DNA from: Streptomyces sp. NRRL S-87
GTDB taxonomy: Bacteria; Actinomycetota; Actinomycetes; Streptomycetales; Streptomycetaceae
Assembly: GCF_000719335.1 (NCBI RefSeq)
Contig: NZ_JOGB01000020.1
Location: 56,065 to 120,064 of the forward strand
DNA length: 64,000 nucleotides
Direction of reading: 5' to 3'
Positions 1 to 7,946 of this stretch are shown here, piece by piece. The notes under the pieces were generated by a model that had not been told where the DNA came from, made no database searches, and saw nothing but the letters and a program-made list of their open reading frames with translations. Both the position numbers and the translations under genes were made by a program. Position 1 is the first letter of the stretch; each line of letters begins with the position of its first letter.

Positions 1-386
1 ACAACGGGGCCGCCACCGTGGACCTGACCATGGCCTACGCCGGACTGCGCCGGAACTTCGAGCGCGCCGGCTTCGTGCACGTGGCCGACACCACCTCGGT
101 CCTGGCCGGCCACCCCCGCGTCCTGATGCGCCTCGACCTGCGCTGGCCGACGCGCCCTCCGGGCGCCTCGGGATGGAATGCCGGTCCCGGCTCGCGCCCG
201 GCCCCCGGGTCCGGGCGTGACCGGCCCGTGGACGACCTTCGGGCCCCCGTCACCACCAGTAGGTCGGGTACCTCGGTGAGGCGCGGCGCACGCGGGAGGC
301 GGCGTACCCGGTCAGCACGAGCAGGACCGTGGAGGCGAACAGCAGCGGCACGAAGCGTGCCGGGTCGGGCCGCTGGAGCACGATGA
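1..386 (+). CDS. GNAT-type acetyltransferase, C-terminal fragment
   Basis: The gene is clipped by the left edge; its codons begin at base 3. About the first 45 residues, ending around LMRLDLR, read like the C-terminal end of a GNAT N-acetyltransferase: an AYAGLRRNFERAGF helix, then a VADTTSVLAG segment and a final strand. After about base 145 the frame stays open to 386 but turns into low-complexity Arg/Gly/Pro sequence and runs 137 bp into the convergent HPP gene. A GC hairpin (GCGCC-CTCCG-GGCGC, about 150-164) lies where the gene would be expected to end. The original stop was probably near base 145 and has been lost, or a base is wrong there. The family call rests on a short fragment. Confidence 0.45.
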   Translation, partial: NGAATVDLTMAYAGLRRNFERAGFVHVADTTSVLAGHPRVLMRLDLRWPTRPPGASGWNAGPGSRPAPGSGRDRPVDDLRAPVTTSRSGTSVRRGARGRRRTRSARAGPWRRTAAARSVPGRAAGAR

Positions 387-816
387 CCACGGCCGTGGCG
401 ACGGCGGGGGAGTGCGGGGTACGGGCGACCAGGTTGAGGGCGAGCGCCAGCCCGGCCGCGACGGCCGCGGACCAGGCGCTGCTGCCCGCGCCCGCGAGGA
501 CGGCGAAGCCCGTGGCGCTGCCCAGCAGGTGGCCGGCGATCACGCTGCGCGGCTGGGCCAGCGGCAGGGTCGGCGCGCTGTGCACCAGGGCGGCGCTGGC
601 CGCGAGGGGAGGTATGAGCACCGGCTCGTGGATCGCCGCGCCGATGGCGACGAGGCCGAGGAGGACCGCGGTGGCGGCGCTGATGCTGTGGAAGGCGGCC
701 GCGGGACTGGGCCGCGCCGGGGCCCGCCCGGCGGGCGGGCGGCGGCGGGAGGGCGCGGGGTCGGACGGGGGTGCGGCGCCGGGGGCGGCCGCGGCGGGTG
801 CGGTGTCGGTGCTCAT
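250..816 (-). CDS. HPP family integral membrane protein
   Basis: The 188-residue protein has a Pro/Ala-rich N-terminal tail of about 35 residues, then four or five hydrophobic segments. The family signature is clear near residues 65-95: HEPVLIPPLAASAALVHSAP followed by PLAQPRSVIAGHLLGS. HPP proteins sit in the membrane; plant and cyanobacterial members have been linked to nitrite transport, but the substrate here is unknown. It is a single gene convergent with the acetyltransferase fragment. The ATG start lies immediately before the low-complexity tail, and an in-frame downstream start is possible. Confidence 0.8.
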   Translation of the reverse strand: MSTDTAPAAAAPGAAPPSDPAPSRRRPPAGRAPARPSPAAAFHSISAATAVLLGLVAIGAAIHEPVLIPPLAASAALVHSAPTLPLAQPRSVIAGHLLGSATGFAVLAGAGSSAWSAAVAAGLALALNLVARTPHSPAVATAVVIVLQRPDPARFVPLLFASTVLLVLTGYAASRVRRASPRYPTYWW

Positions 817-974
817 GGTGCGGGGTGGTTCCGGGGGCTGGCGGCCGGAGGGCCGGGGGCGGGACGGGAGAGCGGGGACGGCCGCACGCCCACGACCCTA
901 TCCGCCGCGTGACTCCCGCCCGGCCGCGGGGTAGGTGAAGGGCTGACCATCCGCGGCGGACAGGGGGACCGGAC

Positions 975-1217
975 ATGGCACCACGCGAGCGCGGCGCCGG
1001 GCCGCCCGCCCGGCACGACGCGGCCCCCGCGGAGTCCGGGCCCGGCAAGGGCGTGCCCGCCGTGCGGCCGCCCACCGTTCCGGCCCCGGTGGCCGGACCG
1101 GACGAGGGCGGGGAGACGGCCTGCCTCCTGCACCTGGTCTGCCCCGAGTGCGGCCGCCTCGCGGACCCCCCCGGCTCGCGGCCCTGCCCGCGCTGCGGAG
1201 GCCCGCCGGCGGGCTGA
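975..1217 (+). CDS. Small protein with C-terminal zinc-ribbon Cys pairs
   Basis: This 80-residue protein has a disordered Pro/Ala-rich first half and a C-terminal CPECG...CPRCGG pattern, two CxxC pairs about 13 residues apart that would fit a zinc ribbon or rubredoxin-like knuckle. No enzymatic domain is visible. It lies just upstream of, and on the same strand as, the SpoIIE phosphatase. Codon third positions are mostly G or C, which supports coding. The function is not recognised. Confidence 0.5.
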   Translation: MAPRERGAGPPARHDAAPAESGPGKGVPAVRPPTVPAPVAGPDEGGETACLLHLVCPECGRLADPPGSRPCPRCGGPPAG

Positions 1218-1312
1218 GACCGGGCCGGGACCGCCCGGGCCCCCGGTCCGTCGCCCGACCGCCCGCCTCCCACCGGCGCGATCGGTCCGGCATCTCGGCG
1301 TATGGTCCAGAT

Positions 1313-3538
1313 ATGGAAGCTGCGGTGTCCGGTATCGGCGAGCAGCGCGGCGGGACGGAATTCCTTGACGCGGCGCTGGCCGACACGGTCCGGCGCACCG
1401 GCGCTTCCGCGGGGGCCCTCTACCTGCTCGACCAGGCGGGCCAGACGCTCGGCCTCGCGGTGCTGTGCGGCCTGCCGGCCGAGGTGGCCTGGCCCTGGCG
1501 CAGGATCCCGCTGGCGACCCCCGTGCCCGTGAGCGAGGCCGTCCGCGAGGACCGTCTGGTGTGGGTGGGCTCCCAGGAGGAGCTGGCCCGTACCTACCCC
1601 CGCGTCGCGGCGAGCCTGCCGTACCGCTTCGCCCTCGCGGCCACGCCGCTGCCGGGCCGCGTGCGGAGCTGGGGCGGGCTGGTCCTGCTCTGGCCGGCCG
1701 CCCACCCGCAGAGCACCACCCGCCGCGAGCGGGGCCACATCGAGGCGGCGGCCCGGGGCATCGGCCATCTGCTCGACGAGTCCGCGGATCCCCCGCAGCC
1801 GCCCGAGGAGCCCCGCCTGGTGCCCCTCGCCGACCCCCACCCGTACGCCGGCCGGACCCCGCAGGCCGCCGCGGACTACGCCGAGCGCCTGCCGGAGGGC
1901 GCGCTGGCCCTGGACCTGGAAGGCCGGATCACCTTCATCACGGCCACGGCGGCCACCCTCCTCGGCCGTGACGCCGACCGGCTCCTGGGCACCCGGCCCT
2001 GGCAGTCCCTGCCCTGGCTGGACCAGCCGGCCGTCGAGGACCACTACCGCACCGCCGTCATCAGCCGCGACCCGGTCGTCTTCACCGCCGTGCACCCCCC
2101 GGACCGCTGGCTGCGCTTCGAGCTCTTCCCCGACGCCAGCGGCATCAGCGTCCGCATCAGCCACGCCCCCGCCCACGCCCACGCAAGGCCGTCACCCGAC
2201 CCCGCACCTGACCCCGCACCCGACTCCGCACCGGATTCCCCGCCCGACCGCGACGCCCGCCCGCCACGTCCCGCGACCGCCGCGTCCCGCACCGCGCAGA
2301 CCGGCCGCCTCTACCAGCTCCTGCACCTGGCGGCCGCGCTGACCGAGACCGTCGCGGTCAGCGACGTCGTCGAGCTGGTCGCCGGCCAGGTGCTGCCCGC
2401 CTTCGGGGCGGACGGCCTGGTCCTGTCCGCGGCGGAGGCCGGCCGCCTGAAGATCACCGGCTGGCACGGCTACGACGCGCGGGCCATCGAGCGCCTCGAC
2501 GGCCTGCCCCTGGGCACCGACATCACCCCTGCGGGTCACGTACTGGCCACCGGAGTGCCGTCCTTCTTCGCCAACGTCGAGGAACTGGTCCGCGCCTACC
2601 CGCAGGCCCCGCTGATGAGCGGAAAACACGCCTGGGCCTTCCTGCCGCTGCTCATCTCCGGCCGGCCGGTGGGCTGCTGCATCCTCTCCTACGACCATCC
2701 CCGCACGTTCACGGCCGACGAACGCGCGGTCCTGACGTCCCTCGCCGGCCTCATCGCACAGGCGCTGGACCGCGCCCGGCTGTACGACGCCGTGCACGGC
2801 CTCGCCCGCGGCCTCCAGGAGACCCTCCTGCCGCACAGCCTGCCGACCGTGCCCGGCCTGACGATGGCCGCCCGCTACCTGCCCGCGAGCCTCGGCATGG
2901 ACATCGGGGGCGACTTCTACGACGTGATCCCCCTCGACGCCACCACCGTCGCGGCCGTCATCGGCGACGTCCAGGGACACAACGTGGCCGCCGCCGCCCT
3001 CATGGGCCAGGTCCGCACCGCCATCCGCGCCACCGCGGGCGCGTCGCCGGACCAGGTCCTGGCCCGCACCAACCGCGTCCTGATGGACCTCGGCACCGAC
3101 CTGCTGGTCTCCTGCCTGTACGCGCGGATCGACCTCGCCGGCGGCGCGGCCGTCCTCGCCAGCGCCGGCCACCCGCCGCCCCTGCTGCACCGGCCCGGCG
3201 GGCCGGGACACGCCGTCCGGCTCGACCCGGCCCCCCTCCTCGGCATCGACGTCGGCGCCCCGTACCCGGTCACCGGCCTGGACCTGCCACCCGGGAGCAC
3301 CCTCGCCCTCTACACCGACGGACTCGTCGAGGTGCCCGGCACCGACCCCGACCGCACGGTCGCCGCCCTCGCCGACGAGCTCGCCCGCGAGGGCGACCAG
3401 GACGTCGACCGCCTCATCGACCACCTCATCCACTGCGCCTGGCCCACCGGCCGGTACACGGACGACACCGCTCTACTCCTGCTGCGCACCGTCCCCGAGG
3501 GGCCGCGGGGCGCGTCCTGGCCGCGCGACGCGACCTAG
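1313..3538 (+). CDS. GAF-PAS-GAF SpoIIE-type serine phosphatase
   Basis: The 741-residue protein has a GAF-like domain (about 15-160), a PAS domain (about 190-290, LPEGALALDLEGRITFIT), a Pro/Asp linker with DPAPDSAPD repeats, a second GAF domain (about 330-490) and a C-terminal PP2C/SpoIIE phosphatase domain (about 500-735). The metal-binding motifs GGDFYDV, GDVQGHNVAAA and YTDD are present. Such proteins dephosphorylate anti-sigma-factor antagonists in response to sensed signals in actinomycetes. No kinase or STAS gene is adjacent, so partners are encoded elsewhere. The frame is open further upstream to 1148, but that part is Arg/Pro-rich nonsense; the ATG at 1313 begins family-like sequence. 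Confidence 0.88.
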   Translation: MEAAVSGIGEQRGGTEFLDAALADTVRRTGASAGALYLLDQAGQTLGLAVLCGLPAEVAWPWRRIPLATPVPVSEAVREDRLVWVGSQEELARTYPRVAASLPYRFALAATPLPGRVRSWGGLVLLWPAAHPQSTTRRERGHIEAAARGIGHLLDESADPPQPPEEPRLVPLADPHPYAGRTPQAAADYAERLPEGALALDLEGRITFITATAATLLGRDADRLLGTRPWQSLPWLDQPAVEDHYRTAVISRDPVVFTAVHPPDRWLRFELFPDASGISVRISHAPAHAHARPSPDPAPDPAPDSAPDSPPDRDARPPRPATAASRTAQTGRLYQLLHLAAALTETVAVSDVVELVAGQVLPAFGADGLVLSAAEAGRLKITGWHGYDARAIERLDGLPLGTDITPAGHVLATGVPSFFANVEELVRAYPQAPLMSGKHAWAFLPLLISGRPVGCCILSYDHPRTFTADERAVLTSLAGLIAQALDRARLYDAVHGLARGLQETLLPHSLPTVPGLTMAARYLPASLGMDIGGDFYDVIPLDATTVAAVIGDVQGHNVAAAALMGQVRTAIRATAGASPDQVLARTNRVLMDLGTDLLVSCLYARIDLAGGAAVLASAGHPPPLLHRPGGPGHAVRLDPAPLLGIDVGAPYPVTGLDLPPGSTLALYTDGLVEVPGTDPDRTVAALADELAREGDQDVDRLIDHLIHCAWPTGRYTDDTALLLLRTVPEGPRGASWPRDAT

Positions 3539-3936
3539 CGGACGTCCGCACGTCCCTCGTGCACCGCGTCCAGCGCCACCTCGTCCGGGACGACGCCGGT
3601 GACCGGCGGGAAGAGCATCGGGCCGTCCTCGTCGGCCACGTCGACCGCGATTCCGGTCGGCCCGTCGGGGGAGGGGATCACCGAGTCGAGCAGCCGCGCT
3701 CCCAGGACGGTGAGGTACTCCGTCCCGGCGGCCGGGTCGGCGCCCCGGCGCAGCAGGAAGCGGGCGAGCGACGCCTCGTCCGTGAACGCGTACAGCCAGC
3801 GGACCCCGCCCTGCACGCCGGACATCAGCGCCCCGTCCACCACCGGTGCCAGCAGTGTCGTACGGCGCAACTCGCCCACCAGCCGCTGCGGTCGGCCCGC
3901 TCCCGCCCGCATCGCGGCTGTCTCCGCAGTCAACAC
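3535..3936 (-). CDS. SseB-like protein
   Basis: The protein is 133 residues from a GTG start preceded by GAAGGA at 8-nt spacing, which is why this start was chosen over the long upstream open frame. It has the SseB-type order: LLAPVVDG early, WLYAFTDEASLARF in the middle, and PMLFPPVTGVVPDEVALD near the end. SseB-domain proteins are common and poorly characterised in Streptomyces, often near ESX/WXG100 genes, but none is present here. Its stop codon overlaps that of the convergent phosphatase by two bases. Confidence 0.7.
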   Translation of the reverse strand: MLTAETAAMRAGAGRPQRLVGELRRTTLLAPVVDGALMSGVQGGVRWLYAFTDEASLARFLLRRGADPAAGTEYLTVLGARLLDSVIPSPDGPTGIAVDVADEDGPMLFPPVTGVVPDEVALDAVHEGRADVR

Positions 3937-4106
3937 GTCCTTGATCCTTCGCCGGTGCCCCCACGTTGTCCGGAGCCGTCGGAAGCGCTCCCGGCCGGTG
4001 CGCGGTGGGCGCGGCGTGCGGGCGGCCGGGTCGGCCCGCACCTGACGGCTGCCGCGGGGCGGGCCGGCGGACCGTAATCCGGTGGCCGGGGGCGGGGGCA
4101 GCCGGA

Positions 4107-4526
4107 CTACGCCCCGGCTTCCAGGACCCGCTTGAGCGCGGCGAGTTCCTCGTCGACCAGCGCGACCTGCTCGTCGAAGAAGGCGTCGGTGAAGGTGGGC
4201 GGCTGGAAGAAAGTGATCATGAACTCGGCGCCGCTGCCGTTGGCCACGACCCGGGCGGGGACCTGCCAGGAGGCCTGGTCGTCCACGTAGTCGTGGTCGA
4301 GGACGCCGAGTTCGGCGTTCCCCCGGATGCGCAGCCGTGCAGGTCCCTGCGGGGTGGTCATGAGCCACCAGTCGGGGTCGTCGGTGGGCTCGACGGCCTG
4401 CACGTTGACGACGGCCCAGGCGGGCCAGTTCGCGGGATCGGCCACGAAGTCGAAGACCTCGGCCGCGGGGCGCCGGATGCTGACGGTCTTGGTCACCGAG
4501 CGGGCGGTGGTCTGCGTGGTGCTCAT
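4107..4526 (-). CDS. SRPBCC (START/Bet v1-like) family protein
   Basis: The 139-residue protein opens with the typical SRPBCC pattern TKTVSIRRPAAEVFDFVADPANWPAW and ends in a long amphipathic helix (FDEQVALVDEELAALKRVLE). These proteins form a hydrophobic cavity that binds small lipophilic ligands. It lies 10 bp downstream of the MarR gene on the same strand, so it is probably co-transcribed and controlled by that regulator. A ligand-binding or detoxifying role is inference. Confidence 0.82.
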   Translation of the reverse strand: MSTTQTTARSVTKTVSIRRPAAEVFDFVADPANWPAWAVVNVQAVEPTDDPDWWLMTTPQGPARLRIRGNAELGVLDHDYVDDQASWQVPARVVANGSGAEFMITFFQPPTFTDAFFDEQVALVDEELAALKRVLEAGA

Positions 4527-4536
4527 GGCGGGCCTT

Positions 4537-4998
4537 TCAGGGGGTGGGGGGTACCGTGCGATCGTCGTGGCCTTCGTCCACCAGCTGCCGGATCCAGTCC
4601 TCCAGGCGGCGGCGCCGGTCGGGTTCGAGGGCGGCGAAGAAGTGGGCGTCGTTGCGGTCGGCGATCTCGGCGAGCCGCGGTACGAGGTCGCGGCCGCTCT
4701 CGGTGAGGGTCAGGCGCAGGGTGCGCCGGGACGCGGGGTCGGGCTCGCGGGCCATCAGGCCCTTCGCGACCAGCCGGTCGACCAGGCGGGAGACGGCGCC
4801 GGCGTCGATGTCGACGTACCGGGCCACCTCGCGGGTGGTCGTGGCGTCGCCGCGGTGGACGGTGACGAGCACCGCCCACTGCGAGACGGTCACGCCGTGC
4901 TCGGCGAGCTGCCGTTCGAAGCGCCCGTGCACCTCGTCGGAGAGCCGCCGCAGCCAGTACCCGAGGTGGTCGCGGAGTCCGCTGGTCCGTTCCGTCAC
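4537..4998 (-). CDS. MarR family transcriptional regulator
   Basis: The protein is 153 residues from a GTG start. It has a helical dimerisation N-terminus (LRDHLGYWLRRLSDEVHGRFERQL), a winged helix-turn-helix (TVSQWAVLVTVHR, TTREVARYVDIDAGAVSRLVDRLVAKGLMARE) and the wing PASRRTLRLTLTESG, all diagnostic of MarR. The upstream ATG at 5006 is out of frame. A perfect inverted repeat lies 26-43 bp upstream of the start, which suggests autoregulation together with the downstream SRPBCC gene. The gene may be nearly leaderless because only a weak GGAG sits close to the GTG. Confidence 0.88.
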   Translation of the reverse strand: MTERTSGLRDHLGYWLRRLSDEVHGRFERQLAEHGVTVSQWAVLVTVHRGDATTTREVARYVDIDAGAVSRLVDRLVAKGLMAREPDPASRRTLRLTLTESGRDLVPRLAEIADRNDAHFFAALEPDRRRRLEDWIRQLVDEGHDDRTVPPTP

Positions 4999-5023
4999 GT
5001 CTCCATCGTGCGTGCCGCGACAA

Positions 5024-5041
5024 TTGTTGTCAAGACAACAA
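5024..5041. promoter_or_regulatory. Probable MarR operator, perfect palindrome
   Basis: The arms TTGTTGTC and GACAACAA are exact reverse complements separated by AA. Length and A/T content fit known MarR operators, and the local AT-richness is striking in this GC-rich sequence. The position just upstream of the marR start fits autorepression. Confidence 0.7.
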
Positions 5042-5042
5042 A

Positions 5043-5381
5043 GAGCTGCTTCCCCGGGTTCCCCGGCAGGGGCGCCGGCCCCGGTGGTCTCCCGGGACGG
5101 CGAGGGCCGCGCCGGGCTGGGTGGGCCGCTGTGCTGCGCCGCCGCGGGCAGCGACCAGAACCTGCCCGGTGGACGGCGACCGCGGTGCTCGCCCCCGCCG
5201 CGGGCATCCGGGACGGCCCGCCGTCCGGCTGGCGGTGCCCCGGTCGCCCCGTGGCAGAACCCGTCCCGGTCCCGGGGCCGGGCTACGGTCGCATCCGAAG
5301 GAGTCGCGTACGCGGCGATGAGTTCTGCCGGTCCCCGGAGTCTCAACACCGTCACCGTCACCGACAACACAGGAGGAGCAC
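5043..5381. other. Intergenic region upstream of the RibD-like gene
   Basis: About 340 bp between the divergent MarR gene and the RibD-like reductase. No frame has convincing codon usage. The only clear elements are the MarR palindrome at its left edge and the ribosome binding site AGGAGG at about 5371. The MarR protein could in principle also control the reductase. Confidence 0.5.
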
Positions 5382-6026
5382 GTGGCTCAGCTGCTGAGGG
5401 TGCAGAACTTCGGCGTCTCCAGCGACGGGATCGCCGCCGGCGAGGACCAGAGCTTGGAGCGGCCGTTCGGACACGTCGACCCCGGGAAGCTGTTCGCCTG
5501 GGCCGTGGCCACCGCGAGCTGGCCCAACCGCACCGACCCCGGCGGCAGCCGGGGCCTCGACGACTACTTCACCCGGGACTTCGCGCACGGCATCGGTGCC
5601 GAGATCATGGGCCGCAACAAGTTCGGCCCGCAGCGCGGGCCCTGGCAGGACCACGAGTGGCGCGGCTGGTGGGGCGACGAGCCGCCGTTCCACACCCCGG
5701 TGTTCGTGATGACCCACCACCCACGCCCGTCCTTCACGCTCTCCGACACGACCTTCCACTTCGTCGAGGGCGACCCGGCCACCGTCCTGGCCCGGGCCCG
5801 CGAGGCGGCACAGGGCAAGGACGTCCGGCTCGGCGGCGGGGTCACCACCATCCGGGAGTTCCTCGACGCCGACCTCGTCGACACCCTGCACGTGGCGGTC
5901 TCGCCGGTGAAGCTCGGGTCCGGGCTGCGGCTGTGGGACTCCCCGGAGGAGCTGTCGGACCGCTTCCACCTGGACGTCGTACCGAGCCCGAGCGGTGTGA
6001 TCCACCACCTGTTCTGGCGGAAGTGA
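5382..6026 (+). CDS. RibD C-terminal/dihydrofolate-reductase-like protein
   Basis: The 214-residue protein starts at a GTG 11 nt after AGGAGG. It has the DHFR/RibD-C fold pattern: MAQLLRVQNFGVSSDG at the first strand, GAEIMGRNKF in the middle, and the signature KDVRLGGGVTTIREFLDADLVDTLHVAVSPVKLGSG near the C-terminus. Members bind NADPH and act as reductases of mostly unknown substrates, not as housekeeping DHFR. It is a stand-alone gene here. Confidence 0.87.
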   Translation: MAQLLRVQNFGVSSDGIAAGEDQSLERPFGHVDPGKLFAWAVATASWPNRTDPGGSRGLDDYFTRDFAHGIGAEIMGRNKFGPQRGPWQDHEWRGWWGDEPPFHTPVFVMTHHPRPSFTLSDTTFHFVEGDPATVLARAREAAQGKDVRLGGGVTTIREFLDADLVDTLHVAVSPVKLGSGLRLWDSPEELSDRFHLDVVPSPSGVIHHLFWRK

Positions 6027-6093
6027 CTTTTCCCGCCGCCGGTGGAACCCCGGACGGTGGGAGTCCCTCTCACCGTCCGAAGGGGGACGACAC

Positions 6094-6822
6094 ATGGGGA
6101 TCACGGTTCGGGTTCGGTTCGTACGCGCCGCCGCGGCGCTGGCCTGCGGCTGCCTGGCGCTGACCGCCTGCGGCACGGTGCACACCGGGACCCGGGCAGG
6201 TGCTCCGCCGGGAGCGGGCCCGGCCGCGTCGCCCGCCGCGGGCCAGGACTGCCGCCGGGGCCTGCCGGACACCACCTCGGACGACCAGGGGACGGGTCCG
6301 GACACCACCTCCGACGACCAGGGGACGCTCCCCGATCTGACGAGCGACGACCAGGGCACGCTCCCCGACGAGACCTCCGACGACCAGGGCACGCTCCCGG
6401 ATCTGACCAGCGACGACCAGAACACCGGTCCGGACCTGACGAGCGACGACCAGGGCGGCCTCCCCGACACCACCACCGACGACCAGGGTCCGGGGGCCGG
6501 TGCGGCCGACGGCGCCTGCGTGCCGGCCACCGGCCCGTACCGCTGGTTCCCGATGCTCCGCGAGTTCCGCGCCCACCTCGCCTCGCACCCCGCGACGGCG
6601 GGCCCCGGCACCGGCTCCCACGTGGAGAGCGTCGACATCCGCACCCGCCCCGCCGACGGGCGCGCCGAGGCGGTCGTCCGGGTCGACTACGGCGCCGGGG
6701 AGCAGGAGGGCGCGGACCGCACCGCCCGCGCGTTCGCCGAGTGGCGGCGCTCCGGTTACGGCGACCACGGGCACGTACGGGTCCTCGGCCCGGCCAAGAC
6801 CACCGCCGAACTGGACTGGTGA
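6094..6822 (+). CDS. Lipoprotein with seven acidic 11-residue repeats
   Basis: The protein is 242 residues long. The N-terminus is a lipoprotein signal with lipobox LTAC (Cys about 26). Residues 58-134 are seven tandem copies of an 11-residue unit, consensus PDxTSDDQGTL, and the C-terminal ~100 residues form a small mixed domain (FPMLREFRAHLASHP, VESVDIRTRPADGRAEAVVRVDYG). The repeat is very acidic and could bind cations or extend the domain off the membrane; that is speculation. A short 5' leader contains GGGGGA before the ATG. No named family was recognised for the C-terminal domain. Confidence 0.7.
   Translation: MGITVRVRFVRAAAALACGCLALTACGTVHTGTRAGAPPGAGPAASPAAGQDCRRGLPDTTSDDQGTGPDTTSDDQGTLPDLTSDDQGTLPDETSDDQGTLPDLTSDDQNTGPDLTSDDQGGLPDTTTDDQGPGAGAADGACVPATGPYRWFPMLREFRAHLASHPATAGPGTGSHVESVDIRTRPADGRAEAVVRVDYGAGEQEGADRTARAFAEWRRSGYGDHGHVRVLGPAKTTAELDW
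6265..6495 (+). repeat. 33-bp coding tandem repeat, seven units
   Basis: Seven in-frame 33-bp units encode PD[TLE]TSDDQ[GN]TL-type peptides. The units vary in the third codon and in the final Gly/Leu, so the array has diverged by point changes while keeping the TSDDQ core and unit length. Confidence 0.9.
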
Positions 6823-6893
6823 CCGGCCCCCGCGCCACCGACCGGCGGGACCGTACGGCGCATCCGGAGCCCGCCCCCGGGTAGCCGCCCGGC

Positions 6894-7832
6894 ATGCACA
6901 CTCACCCCGTGAACCGCACGCACCGCACGCACCCCACGCACCGCGCGGAGCCGCGCCGGACGGCCGGGCCCGGCCCGGTGCTGCGCGCCGTGGAACGGCT
7001 GGAGCACTCACCCCGCGCCGACGGGCTCGCCGGCGCCGTCCGCCGCCTCGTGCGGGCTGCCCCGCTCGGGCGGGCCCGCGACGTCCTGCACGGCGTGCCG
7101 CTCGGACACCCCGCCCACCCCCTCCTCGTCCAGGTCCCGATCGGTGCGTGGCTCTCCGCGGCCGTACTCGACCTGCTGCCCGGGCAGGGGCGCGCGGCCC
7201 GGGTGCTCATCGGCGTCGGCGTGGGGGCCGCCGCTCCCGCGGCGCTCTCGGGCTGGACGGACTGGGCCGAGCTGCCGCCCGAGCAGGCGCGCGTCGGACT
7301 GGTCCACGCCGCCTCGAACGTCAGCGCGCTGTACCTGTACGGTGCCTCGCTGGCAGCCCGCGCCCGCGGCCGGGCCGGTACCGGCCGGGCCCTCGCCTTC
7401 GCCGGCCTGACCTGCGTGGGCGTCGGCGGCGCCCTGGGCGGACACCTCGCCTACCGGCAGGCGGCCGGCGCCAACCACGCCGAGGCCGTACCGCACACCG
7501 TGGGCCCGGGATGGCACCGGCTGGGCCCCGTGTCGGACCTGACCGAAGGCCGGCCGGTACGGGCCACCGTGGACGGCGTCGAGGTGGTCGTCGTCCGCGA
7601 GCCGGACGGCACGGTGCGCATGCTCGCCGAGCGCTGTGCGCACATGGCGGGCCCGCTTTCGCAGGGCGAGGTGGCGGACGGCTGCATCCGCTGTCCCTGG
7701 CACGGCAGCGTCTTCCGCCTGGAGGACGGCTGGAACGTGACCGGCCCGGCCACCGCCCCGCAGCCGGCGTTCGACACGCGTGTCGTGGACGGCCGGGTCG
7801 AGGCCCGGCTGCGCCGCGCCCCGGGCACCTGA
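6894..7832 (+). CDS. DUF2231-Rieske [2Fe-2S] membrane protein
   Basis: The protein is 312 residues. A His/Arg/Thr-rich N-terminus precedes a DUF2231-like membrane part (about 60-190; LGHPAHPLLVQVPIGAW with several hydrophobic segments) and a C-terminal Rieske domain (about 205-305). The cluster ligands are visible: Cys248-x-His250 and Cys267-x2-His270 in RCAH and CPWHGSVF. The combination suggests a small membrane-anchored electron carrier; the partner oxidase is unknown. A GTG a few codons in (VNRTH) is an alternative start. Confidence 0.87.
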   Translation: MHTHPVNRTHRTHPTHRAEPRRTAGPGPVLRAVERLEHSPRADGLAGAVRRLVRAAPLGRARDVLHGVPLGHPAHPLLVQVPIGAWLSAAVLDLLPGQGRAARVLIGVGVGAAAPAALSGWTDWAELPPEQARVGLVHAASNVSALYLYGASLAARARGRAGTGRALAFAGLTCVGVGGALGGHLAYRQAAGANHAEAVPHTVGPGWHRLGPVSDLTEGRPVRATVDGVEVVVVREPDGTVRMLAERCAHMAGPLSQGEVADGCIRCPWHGSVFRLEDGWNVTGPATAPQPAFDTRVVDGRVEARLRRAPGT

Positions 7833-7852
7833 CCAGGCCCGAGCCCCTTCCG

Positions 7853-7946
7853 GCCGCCCTCACGCCCGCGGCGCCGGCCGGCCCGTCCTCACGCCGGGTG
7901 CGCCGCCCTCACGCCCGCGGCGCCGGCCGGCCCGTCCTCACGCCGG
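7853..7946. repeat. 45-bp direct duplication, period 49 bp
   Basis: Bases 7853-7897 recur exactly at 7902-7946. The unit contains CCCGCGGCGCCGGCCGG, itself rich in self-complementary GC. The second copy includes the last codons and stop of the flavin reductase; the first lies in the spacer after the Rieske gene. It looks like a recent tandem duplication at a convergent 3' junction. Confidence 0.85.

Noticed and set aside
35..2182. A 715-residue minus-strand frame across the phosphatase and HPP genes.
   Set aside because: It has no recognisable domain and covers two well-supported genes in other frames.
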